From contig JACCVA010000106.1 of NCBI GenBank assembly GCA_013698435.1, forward strand, positions 1 to 5,008: DNA of 5,008 bases, given 5' to 3'. Each line of letters starts with the position of its first letter. Position 1 is the stretch's first letter. The notes under the pieces are model-generated. The model did no database searches. It was not told the DNA's origin and worked only from the letters and a program-made list of their open reading frames with translations. Position numbers and translations under genes: made by a program. Source of the stretch: Nocardioidaceae bacterium. Its GTDB lineage: Bacteria; Actinomycetota; Actinomycetes; Propionibacteriales; Nocardioidaceae. This document shows, in pieces, positions 1 to 5,008 of the stretch.

Positions 1-702
1 GAGCCGCGGGCGCTGATCAAGACCGGTTCGGTCAACCTGCGCGCCAAGGATGTCGGGCAGGTCGTGGCCGACATCACCGGGATCGTGACGGCTCACCGCG
101 GGGAGATCGCCTCCGAGAGCACCACGACGAATGACGACGGACAGCAGCAGCGCAGCCAGCTCGAGCTGCGCGTGCCGGTGGACGAGTTCGAGGCGGTCAT
201 CGTCGAGCTCGAGACAGTCGGCACGCTCATCGAGCGGCACAGCAACGAAGAAGACGTGACCACGCTGGTGGTCGACGTCGATGCACGCGTGCAAAGTGCC
301 CGCGACGCCGTGGAGTCCCTGAACCGGCTCTACGTGCGTGCCACCACGCTCGGCCAGGTCATTGTTTTGGAGCGGGAGATCTCCCAACGCCAGGCCGACC
401 TCGAGTCCCTGCTCGGACAGCAGAAGGTCCTGGCCGACCAGACCGCGATGTCGACGATCGCCGTCAGCGTCAGCCGGACGCCGGACAAGAAGTCGGCCAA
501 GCCCGTCGACGACGACCAGGCGGGGTTCGTGACCGGCATCAAGCAGGGCTGGGACGGACTGCTGACGTTCGTCGTCGCCGCCGGACACGCGCTGGGAGTC
601 GCACTCCCCCTCGGCTCCCTGTTCGCCTTGCTGGCCTTGCTCGGGTGGGTCGTCGTACGCCGTCGCCCCCAGCACCACCGCGAGCCCCAGCCCTCGGAGT
701 AG
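1..702 (+). CDS. DUF4349 domain-containing protein, 3' part (5' end outside window)
   Basis: The reading frame is open from base 1 and ends at TAG (700-702), giving 233 residues of the C-terminal part. The first residues (LIKTGSVNLRAKDV) match the typical opening of the DUF4349 domain, which in family members follows a signal peptide or lipobox and a low-complexity linker, both off-window here. A beta-rich segment (about residues 5-90, with ELRVPVDEFEAV) is followed by a charged, heptad-like helical region (about 92-147, with LEREISQRQADLESLL) that should form a coiled coil. Next comes a short strand (STIAVSVSR), a linker, and one strong membrane segment at about 199-219, ending in a basic Arg-rich tail that fits a cytoplasmic C-terminus. 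The bulk of the protein would therefore lie outside the membrane. The family's molecular function is unknown. The gene is convergent with hemE. The family call is from recognition of the motif order, not a search. Confidence 0.85.
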   Translation, partial: EPRALIKTGSVNLRAKDVGQVVADITGIVTAHRGEIASESTTTNDDGQQQRSQLELRVPVDEFEAVIVELETVGTLIERHSNEEDVTTLVVDVDARVQSARDAVESLNRLYVRATTLGQVIVLEREISQRQADLESLLGQQKVLADQTAMSTIAVSVSRTPDKKSAKPVDDDQAGFVTGIKQGWDGLLTFVVAAGHALGVALPLGSLFALLALLGWVVVRRRPQHHREPQPSE

Positions 703-716
703 CTCTGCCCAAGCAC

Positions 717-774
717 ACCGATTCGTCCGACTGGCGGCCGAGCAGACTCTCCGCGGTCAGTCGGACGAATCGGT
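717..774. terminator. Probable bidirectional terminator (17-bp perfect inverted repeat)
   Basis: Arms at 717-733 (ACCGATTCGTCCGACTG) and 758-774 (CAGTCGGACGAATCGGT) are exact reverse complements, separated by 24 bases. The loop has a possible inner stem (GCGG at 734-737 with CCGC at 751-754). The repeat begins 15 bases after the DUF4349 stop and ends 15 bases before the hemE stop on the other strand, which is the place for a shared terminator of convergent genes. Neither side has a run of T, so termination by a classic U-tract is not shown; U-poor hairpins are often proposed as terminators in high-GC actinobacteria. It could instead stabilise the 3' ends of both mRNAs. Confidence 0.75.
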
Positions 775-788
775 CAGGTGCGCGAGCG

Positions 789-1826
789 TCAGTCGTCGAG
801 CGGGATCTCGTGCACCAGCTCGACGAGCCGGGTCAGCACGTCGGGGTCGGTGTCGGGCAGCACGCCGTGACCGAGGTTGAAGATGTGCCCAGGGGCGACC
901 CGGCCGGCTGCCACCACCTCTCGAGCGCGGGCCGCGAGCACGTCCCACGGCGCGAAGACGAGCGTCGGGTCGAGGTTGCCCTGCACGGCCTGACCCGAGC
1001 CGATCCTGGTCACCGCCTCGTCGAGCGGCACCCTCCAGTCGACCCCCATCGCCTCGACGCCGGCGGTGGACATGTCGGCAAGGATCTCACCGGTCGCAAC
1101 GCCGAAATGGATGCGCGGGACGTCAAGGTCGGCCACCGCGGCGAGGGCCACCTTGCTGTAGGGCAGGACGTGGGCGCGGTAGTCGCCGGGCGACAGCCCG
1201 CCGGCCCACGAGTCGAAGAGCTGCACCACGGAGGCGCCGGCCTCCACCTGCACGCGCAGGAACCGTCCCGAGATGTCTGCCAGCCGACTCATCAGCGCTC
1301 GCCACACGTCAGGCGCCCCCCACATCAGCGCCTTGGTCTTCGCGTGGTCCTTCGACGGCCCGCCCTCGATCAGGTACGACGCCAGCGTGTACGGAGCGCC
1401 GGCGAACCCGATCAGTGGCGTGGCGCCGAGGTCAGCGACGATCCCGCGCACGGCCTCGCCAACGAAGCCGAGCGCCTCAGGTTCGAACCCGGGCAGCCGT
1501 TCCACGCCGGCCATGTCGCGCACCGGGTCGGCGATGACCGGTCCCACGCCCGGGACGATGTCGAGCCCGGCACCGAGCGCCTTCAGCGGCAGCACGATGT
1601 CGCTGAACAAGATCGCAGCGTCGACGCCGTGTCGACGTACGGGCTGCAGCGTGATCTCGATGACGAGGTCCGGACGCATGCACGCGTCCAGCATCGCCAC
1701 CTCGGCACGCACCTCGCGGTACTCTGGCAGCGAGCGTCCGGCCTGCCGCATGAACCAGACCGGGGTGCGATCCACGGGTTCGCCACGGGCAGCGCGAACC
1801 AGGTCGGACTGGGCGGGGTCGGTCAC
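789..1826 (-). CDS. hemE: Uroporphyrinogen decarboxylase (HemE)
   Basis: Cytoplasmic enzyme of tetrapyrrole synthesis. It removes the four acetate carboxyl groups of uroporphyrinogen III to give coproporphyrinogen III, without a cofactor. The 345-residue product has the usual length and all expected signatures: PVWFMRQAGRS at residues 22-32 (family signature 1, substrate-binding Arg27 and Arg31), FSD at 74-76 (Asp76, matching catalytic Asp86 of the human enzyme), GFAGAPYTLASYLIEG at 140-155 (signature 2, Tyr151), FDSWAGG at 204-210 (Ser206) and FNLGHGVLP at 316-324 (His320). The frame stays open upstream to another GTG at 1881-1883, but the start chosen is GTG at 1824-1826. An AAGGA Shine-Dalgarno sits 7 bases before it, and the protein then begins 21 residues before the first signature, as is usual for the family. 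The gene is alone on its strand here, convergent with DUF4349 and divergent from DUF3000. No clear -10 was found for it. Confidence 0.97.
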   Translation of the reverse strand: MTDPAQSDLVRAARGEPVDRTPVWFMRQAGRSLPEYREVRAEVAMLDACMRPDLVIEITLQPVRRHGVDAAILFSDIVLPLKALGAGLDIVPGVGPVIADPVRDMAGVERLPGFEPEALGFVGEAVRGIVADLGATPLIGFAGAPYTLASYLIEGGPSKDHAKTKALMWGAPDVWRALMSRLADISGRFLRVQVEAGASVVQLFDSWAGGLSPGDYRAHVLPYSKVALAAVADLDVPRIHFGVATGEILADMSTAGVEAMGVDWRVPLDEAVTRIGSGQAVQGNLDPTLVFAPWDVLAARAREVVAAGRVAPGHIFNLGHGVLPDTDPDVLTRLVELVHEIPLDD

Positions 1827-1833
1827 GCCGAGA

Positions 1834-1838
1834 TCCTT
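1834..1838 (-). promoter_or_regulatory. Ribosome binding site that fixes the hemE start
   Basis: On the - strand AAGGA (TCCTT on +) lies 7 bases before the GTG at 1824-1826. The alternative upstream GTG (1881-1883) would add 19 residues (RESRLAAGARGLSCKDLG after its Met) that do not resemble the start of UroD proteins. Confidence 0.8.
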
Positions 1839-1896
1839 GCACGAAAGCCCCCGGGCTCCTGCGGCGAGTCGAGACTCACGCACCGGGGAGACGACT

Positions 1897-1902
1897 TAGG
1901 CT
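1897..1902 (+). promoter_or_regulatory. Putative -10 element for a leaderless DUF3000 transcript
   Basis: TAGGCT fits the actinobacterial TANNNT -10 pattern and ends 6 bases before the ATG at 1909. That spacing would place the transcription start at or within a base of the A of the start codon. No Shine-Dalgarno lies at a usable distance (the nearest purine run, GGGGAG at 1885-1890, is 18 bases upstream). No good -35 is visible; a poor candidate lies around 1873-1878. The element is called from spacing and motif only. Confidence 0.55.
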
Positions 1903-1908
1903 CGGGCC

Positions 1909-2493
1909 ATGGCCGCGCACGGAGAGGTCGATGCGCCTCCGAAGGAGTTTCGGAAGGCGCTCGAGCAGCTCAGATCAGCGAGGCTGCGGCCCGAGGTCTT
2001 CTGCGAGGAGATGCCCGCACCGCAGCGCATCGCGCCCTACTCCGCCGCCGTCAGCGCTGACGTCACCGTGTCCGGCACCGACGTCGGGGGCGGACGGCTC
2101 GTGCTGCTCTACGACCCTGCAGGCAATGACGCCTGGGAAGGCGTCTTTCGGTGCGTCGCCTACGCGCGCGCCGACATCGACCCCGAGATGGTCGCCGACC
2201 CACTGCTGGGGGCGGTGGGATGGACGTGGCTGATCGAGGCGCTGGACGCTCAAGGGGCGCAGCACCTCGCTCCGAGCGGCACCGTCACCAAGGTCGCGTC
2301 GGAGAGCTTCGGTGGGATGGCCGACGAGAACAGCAGCGCGGAGATCGAGGTGCGCGCCTCGTGGACCCCCCTCGGTCCGGTCGGTCCGCACGTCGCGGCC
2401 TGGGGCGACCTGCTCTGCATCGCGGCCGGTTTGCCCCCGGTCCCGGCGGGGGTCGTCTTGATGCCCAACCGCCGCGGCCAACGCGCTCGATGA
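1909..2493 (+). CDS. DUF3000 family protein (function unknown)
   Basis: A 194-residue soluble protein with no signal peptide or membrane segment. The order of conserved stretches matches the actinobacterial DUF3000 family: FRKALEQLRSARLRPEVFCEE (about 14-34), PAPQRIAPYSAAVSADV (about 36-52), RLVLLYDPAGNDAWEGVFRCVAYAR (about 62-86), DPEMVADPLLGAVGWTWLIEAL (about 90-111) and GTVTKVASESFGGM (about 122-135). No catalytic or nucleotide-binding motif is evident, so no function is assigned. Its stop codon overlaps the start of the ribonuclease D gene (ATGA), indicating one transcript and coupled translation; as I recall, this pairing is common in actinobacteria, which hints at a role linked to RNA processing, but that is inference. 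The start at ATG 1909 is supported by the leaderless-type -10 just upstream. Confidence 0.9.
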   Translation: MAAHGEVDAPPKEFRKALEQLRSARLRPEVFCEEMPAPQRIAPYSAAVSADVTVSGTDVGGGRLVLLYDPAGNDAWEGVFRCVAYARADIDPEMVADPLLGAVGWTWLIEALDAQGAQHLAPSGTVTKVASESFGGMADENSSAEIEVRASWTPLGPVGPHVAAWGDLLCIAAGLPPVPAGVVLMPNRRGQRAR

Positions 2494-3773
2494 GCTCGTC
2501 CGACGAGTCCCCTCCAACGGAGCCGGTAGCCGAGGCCCCCCCGAAGCCGTTGCTGGAGCTGCGTGACGGACTCCCGCCGGTGGTGTCGACACCGTACGAC
2601 CTCGCACTGGCCGTCGAGGCGTTCGGCCGCGGAAACGGCCCGGTGGCGGTCGACGCCGAGCGCGCCTCCGGTTATCGGTACAGCCAACGCGCCTATCTGG
2701 TGCAGATGCGACGCGCCGGTGCCGGCACCTTGCTCATCGACCCAGCCCCCCTCGGGGAGGTGCCCAACGAGTCGCTGCTGCCCCTCGCCGACGCCATCCG
2801 CGACGCCGAGTGGGTCATCCATGCCGCCAGTCAGGACCTCGCATGCCTGGCGGAGCTGGGGATGCGCCCCACGCAGCTGTTCGACACCGAGCTTGCCGGT
2901 CGCCTGCTCAACTATCCGCGTGTCGGGCTGGCCGTGATGGTGGAGGAGCTGCTCGGCTACCGGATGCGCAAGGAGCACTCGGCCGTCGACTGGTCGAAAC
3001 GTCCGTTGCCCGAGTCCTGGCTGGTGTACGCCGCCCTCGACGTCGAGCTGCTGCTGGAGCTCCGCGACGTACTGGCACGTCAGCTCGAGGAGGCAGGCAA
3101 GGCCGAGTGGGCGCGCCAGGAGTTCGCCGCGTGGGCGCAGATGGCACCGGCGACGCCCCGGATCGACCCGTGGCGTCGTACGTCGGGGATGCACCGCGTC
3201 CGCGGCCGCCGGGGGCTCGCGTTCGTCCGTGAGCTGTGGCAGACCCGCGACGCGCTGGCTCGCGGGCGAGACGTCACGCCCACCCGCATCCTGCCCGACG
3301 CGGCCATCGTCGAGGCAGCACAGGCCACGCCGGCGTCGCGCACCGCATTGTCGAAGCTCACCGGTTTCGCGACCCGCGGCGGTCAGCGTTACCTTCGCGA
3401 CTTCTACGCCGCCGTGCTCGCCGCCGCGGACCTGTCGGAGCGGGAGCTGCCCTCCCTGTCGCCCCGCCACAACGGTCCCCCGCCGCCACGCAACTGGGCG
3501 GCCAAGCACCCCGCCGCCGCCGACCGGCTGGCGCGCTGCCGCGCGGCGGTCTTCGCGTTGGCCGCTGAGCACGACCTCCCCCAGGAGAACCTGCTCTCCC
3601 CCGACGTCGTACGCCGCCTCGCGTGGACCCCGCCCGAACCACTGACACAGGACCAGGTGGACGCAACGCTGGGCACCCTCGGTGCCCGGGCCTGGCAGCG
3701 GGAGATCACTACCGCGACGCTCACCGACGCCCTCGCACCACCCCCTCGGGTTGTGCCCGACATTTCTTCGTGA
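2490..3773 (+). CDS. rnd: Ribonuclease D-like 3'-5' exonuclease with HRDC domain
   Basis: A 427-residue cytoplasmic protein. After a Pro/Glu/Ser-rich tail (1-30) comes a DEDDy 3'-5' exonuclease domain (about 33-200) with all expected metal ligands: Asp55 and Glu57 in VAVDAERASGYRY (motif I), Asp116 in HAASQDLACL (motif II), and Tyr180 with Asp184 in YAALDVELL (motif III, the Tyr-x3-Asp form of the RNase D class). FDTELAGRLL (131-140) and KEHSAVDWSKRPLP (161-174) are also typical of the family. An HRDC nucleic-acid-binding domain follows at about 235-310, then a roughly 110-residue C-terminal helical region. In E. coli RNase D trims tRNA precursors and small RNAs; substrates here are unproven. 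ATG at 2490 overlaps the DUF3000 stop (ATGA) and has no clear Shine-Dalgarno, so translation probably depends on re-initiation. The frame continues upstream inside DUF3000, but that part is shadow coding. The TGA stop abuts the efeU operator. Confidence 0.93.
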   Translation: MSSSDESPPTEPVAEAPPKPLLELRDGLPPVVSTPYDLALAVEAFGRGNGPVAVDAERASGYRYSQRAYLVQMRRAGAGTLLIDPAPLGEVPNESLLPLADAIRDAEWVIHAASQDLACLAELGMRPTQLFDTELAGRLLNYPRVGLAVMVEELLGYRMRKEHSAVDWSKRPLPESWLVYAALDVELLLELRDVLARQLEEAGKAEWARQEFAAWAQMAPATPRIDPWRRTSGMHRVRGRRGLAFVRELWQTRDALARGRDVTPTRILPDAAIVEAAQATPASRTALSKLTGFATRGGQRYLRDFYAAVLAAADLSERELPSLSPRHNGPPPPRNWAAKHPAAADRLARCRAAVFALAAEHDLPQENLLSPDVVRRLAWTPPEPLTQDQVDATLGTLGARAWQREITTATLTDALAPPPRVVPDISS

Positions 3774-3780
3774 GTAAAGT
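3751..3780 (+). promoter_or_regulatory. Putative efeU promoter
   Basis: TTGTGC (3751-3756) and TAAAGT (3775-3780, matching TANNNT) are 18 bases apart and could be the -35 and -10. The -35 lies inside the last codons of the ribonuclease D gene, and the -10 is the first part of the iron box, so a bound repressor would block polymerase. The -35 keeps only the TTG core of the consensus. A start site near 3787 would leave a leader of about 23 bases with a good Shine-Dalgarno. Confidence 0.5.
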
Positions 3781-3793
3781 AAGGCTGTCCTAA
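3775..3793. promoter_or_regulatory. DtxR/IdeR-type iron-repressor operator
   Basis: TAAAGTAAGGCTGTCCTAA matches the 19-bp DtxR/IdeR consensus TWAGGTWAGSCTWACCTWA at 16 of 19 positions. The mismatches are at positions 4, 13 and 14. It begins one base after the ribonuclease D stop and lies 16 bases before the efeU start. It precedes an iron-uptake gene, the normal target of DtxR-family repressors, which bind with Fe(II) and release when iron is scarce. Motif and context agree, so the call is firm for a site of this class; which regulator binds it is inferred. Confidence 0.85.
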
Positions 3794-3799
3794 CTACCT

Positions 3800-3804
3800 A
3801 GGAG
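3800..3804 (+). promoter_or_regulatory. Ribosome binding site of efeU
   Basis: AGGAG lies 5 bases before the GTG at 3810-3812 and decides this non-ATG start. The protein then begins MLANFLIGLREGLEA, with the first iron-binding motif in its usual position close to the N-terminus. Confidence 0.8.
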
Positions 3805-3809
3805 AGTCA

Positions 3810-4649
3810 GTGCTCGCGAACTTCCTCATCGGCTTGCGCGAGGGCCTCGAAGCCGCCCTTGTCGTCAGTATCCTGACCGCCTACCTCGTCAAGACAGGGA
3901 ACCGTGACCGGCTGCCGGCGATCTGGCTCGGCGTCGGCGCGGCGATCGCGCTCAGCCTGGCCTTCGGCGCCGTCCTCAGCTTCACCAGCCAGAACATGTC
4001 GTTCAAGGCGCAGGAAGCGTTCGGGGGCATCATGTCAATACTGGCGGTCGCCCTCGTCACCTGGATGATCTTCTGGATGAAGCGCACCTCCAGGTTCCTC
4101 AAGCGTGAGCTCGAAGGCAAGCTGGCCGAAGCGCTGACCGTCGGCAGGGTCGCCCTGGTGGCGATCGCCTTCGTCTCCGTTGCGCGTGAGGGCATCGAGA
4201 CGTCACTGTTCATCTGGTCGGCAGCCCAGTCGACGTCGGGCACCAGCCCGCTCCTCGGCGCGACCTTGGGACTCGTCACCGCGACCGCCATCGGCTACCT
4301 GCTCTACAAGAGCGCCATTCACGTCAACCTCGCGACGTTCTTCCGCTACACCGGTGCCGGCCTCGTCGTCGTCGCCGCCGGCGTCCTCGCCTACGGCTTC
4401 CACGACCTCCAGGAGGCGGCGTGGATCCCCGGCCTGAGCAACGTCGTCTTCGACATCAGCGCACAGGTGCCGCTGTCGTCGTGGTACGGCACGTTGCTGA
4501 AGGGTGCGTTCAACTTCAACCCGGCGCCGACATACGTCGAGCTGACCGTCTGGGCTGCCTACCTCGTCACGGTCATGACGCTCTTCTTGTGGCCGTCCGC
4601 CAAGACGCCCGCCGCCAAGCCTGCTCCGAGCGAGGGCGTTCGGGTCTGA
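3810..4649 (+). CDS. efeU: Iron permease EfeU (FTR1/OFeT family)
   Basis: A 279-residue integral membrane protein, about the length of E. coli EfeU (276). It carries both REXXE iron-binding motifs of the FTR1/OFeT family: REGLE at residues 10-14 in the first helix and REGIE at 126-130 in the fourth. Seven membrane segments can be read at about 4-27, 36-58, 70-90, 112-135, 147-166, 176-196 and 243-262, with a basic loop after the third (KRTSRFLKRELEGK) and a short Ala/Pro-rich tail. Family knowledge: EfeU moves iron across the cytoplasmic membrane together with the extracytoplasmic EfeO and the heme peroxidase EfeB. Here efeO follows after 53 bases, so the two form an operon; efeB would be expected beyond the right edge. 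Expression should be repressed by iron through the box at 3775-3793. Unlike some FTR1 proteins, there is no fused EfeO-like or heme domain. Confidence 0.96.
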   Translation: MLANFLIGLREGLEAALVVSILTAYLVKTGNRDRLPAIWLGVGAAIALSLAFGAVLSFTSQNMSFKAQEAFGGIMSILAVALVTWMIFWMKRTSRFLKRELEGKLAEALTVGRVALVAIAFVSVAREGIETSLFIWSAAQSTSGTSPLLGATLGLVTATAIGYLLYKSAIHVNLATFFRYTGAGLVVVAAGVLAYGFHDLQEAAWIPGLSNVVFDISAQVPLSSWYGTLLKGAFNFNPAPTYVELTVWAAYLVTVMTLFLWPSAKTPAAKPAPSEGVRV

Positions 4650-4702
4650 ACCAACGTCCCCCCACTTCGCCTCCACCACTTCGCAGCACCGAAAGGCAAC
4701 TC
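4650..4702 (+). other. C-rich, G-poor spacer between efeU and efeO with a short direct repeat
   Basis: This 53-base gap carries no hairpin terminator that I can see. From 4651 to 4690 there are 23 C and only 4 G, unlike the flanking coding DNA. CCACTTCGC occurs twice (4662-4670 and 4676-4684, a 14-base period). GAAAGG at 4691-4696 is the probable Shine-Dalgarno of efeO, 6 bases before its ATG. Such C-over-G segments are the kind of RNA that Rho loads onto, but that role is only a possibility. Confidence 0.5.
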
Positions 4703-5008
4703 ATGCGTCCGCTTCACCCTGCCCGCACCCTCCCTGCCGTCATGCTGCTGGCAGCGATGACCGGCTGTGGCAGCGACGACTCGTCAGCCGGCGTCGAAAG
4801 CAGCTACGACGTCACAGCCACCGACTCGGAGTGCACGCTCGAGAAGGGCTCCATCCCTGCCGGGAAGGCCACCTTCAACGTCTTCAACGAGGGCTCTGAC
4901 GTCACCGAGGTCTACGTCTACGGCCACGACGGCGACGAGTTCACCAAGATCATGGGTGAGGTCGAGAACATCGGGCCCGGCACGTCACAGGACTTCTCCG
5001 TCAACCTG
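4703..5008 (+). CDS. efeO: Iron uptake lipoprotein EfeO, 5' part (cut by right edge)
   Basis: The first 102 codons of an open frame that runs off the window. The ATG at 4703 has GAAAGG 6 bases upstream. The N-terminus has basic residues and a short hydrophobic stretch ending MTGC at residues 19-22, a lipobox that would give a lipid-anchored Cys22 on the outer face of the membrane; Met at -3 is less usual than Leu. A Ser/Asp-rich linker follows. From about residue 35 comes the EfeO-type cupredoxin-like domain: DVTATDSECTLEKGSIPAGK (36-55), TFNVFNEGSDVTEVYVYG (57-74) and GEVENIGPGTSQDFSV (85-100). The Cys44 region and the ENIGPG segment line up with E. coli EfeO (KQCEP, ENIAPG). The imelysin-type M75 domain with its HxxE motif, expected C-terminally, is off-window. 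Position directly after efeU supports the call. EfeO is thought to bind iron and hand it to EfeU. Confidence 0.9.
   Translation, partial: MRPLHPARTLPAVMLLAAMTGCGSDDSSAGVESSYDVTATDSECTLEKGSIPAGKATFNVFNEGSDVTEVYVYGHDGDEFTKIMGEVENIGPGTSQDFSVNL

Noticed and set aside
64..66. GTG as the start codon of the DUF4349 gene
   Set aside because: The same frame is open to base 1 and encodes the conserved start of the DUF4349 domain before this codon, so the gene begins upstream of the window.
1866..1877. GAGTC-GA-GACTC small inverted repeat in the hemE/DUF3000 divergent spacer
   Set aside because: Only 5 bp per arm with a 2-base gap, not matched to a known operator; it may be chance in GC-rich DNA.
645..2060. 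A 471-codon open frame on the + strand running across hemE
   Set aside because: It lies antisense to a clear hemE with complete active-site motifs. Its product is rich in Arg, His, Gly and Asp with no recognisable domain, and it crosses the terminator, the divergent spacer and the start of DUF3000. This is a typical high-GC shadow frame.
2151..2489. Upstream in-frame extension of ribonuclease D inside DUF3000
   Set aside because: The extra 113 residues are Arg/Gly-rich and overlap the DUF3000 gene in another frame; the ATGA overlap gives the natural start at 2490.
2250..3572. A 440-codon open frame on the - strand across DUF3000 and ribonuclease D
   Set aside because: It is antisense to two well-supported genes, with a low-complexity Arg/Gly/Gln/His-rich product and no domain. 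High GC leaves few stops in this frame.
3797..3802. CCTAGG palindrome beside the iron box as a second operator half-site
   Set aside because: It overlaps the Shine-Dalgarno, does not extend to a 19-bp DtxR pattern at the right spacing, and a 6-base palindrome is weak evidence.
3774..3809. Riboswitch or structured leader ahead of efeU
   Set aside because: The gap is only 36 bases and is filled by the operator and Shine-Dalgarno, leaving no room for an aptamer.
4203..4679. A 158-codon frame on the - strand over efeU
   Set aside because: It is antisense to the membrane-coding sequence of efeU; its composition (Glu, Asp, Arg, Gly) is what reverse reading of hydrophobic codons gives.

Overview
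The window is high-GC DNA with actinobacterial traits: GTG starts, leaderless-type gene starts, a DUF3000 gene joined to a ribonuclease D gene, and a DtxR/IdeR-type iron box. The gene set would fit a Nocardioides-like or other Propionibacteriales genome, but the genus is inferred from general resemblance only. All genes look intact except the two cut by the window edges.

Layout from left to right: (1) the C-terminal 233 residues of a DUF4349 membrane-anchored coiled-coil protein on the + strand (1-702); (2) a convergent spacer holding a perfect 17-bp inverted repeat, probably a two-way terminator (717-774); (3) hemE, uroporphyrinogen decarboxylase, on the - strand (789-1826, start moved to a GTG with a good Shine-Dalgarno); (4) a short divergent spacer from which a DUF3000 gene starts on the + strand, apparently leaderless (1909-2493); (5) a ribonuclease D gene with DEDDy exonuclease and HRDC domains, overlapping DUF3000 by ATGA (2490-3773); (6) a 36-base gap with a strong DtxR/IdeR operator, then efeU, an FTR1-family iron permease (3810-4649); (7) a C-rich, G-poor spacer; (8) the first 102 codons of efeO, an EfeO-type lipoprotein cut by the right edge (4703-5008).

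The window has three functional blocks: a heme-synthesis gene, an RNA-processing pair (DUF3000 plus RNase D), and the start of an iron-uptake operon of the EfeUO(B) type. The operator lies immediately after the RNase D stop codon, so iron control of efeUO is probable. With no visible terminator between RNase D and efeU, some iron-independent read-through is also possible. I found no mobile element, CRISPR array, tRNA or rRNA. No wholly new system is evident; the best leads are the regulatory sites and the coupled DUF3000-RNase D pair. There is no gene-free stretch longer than about 90 bases.
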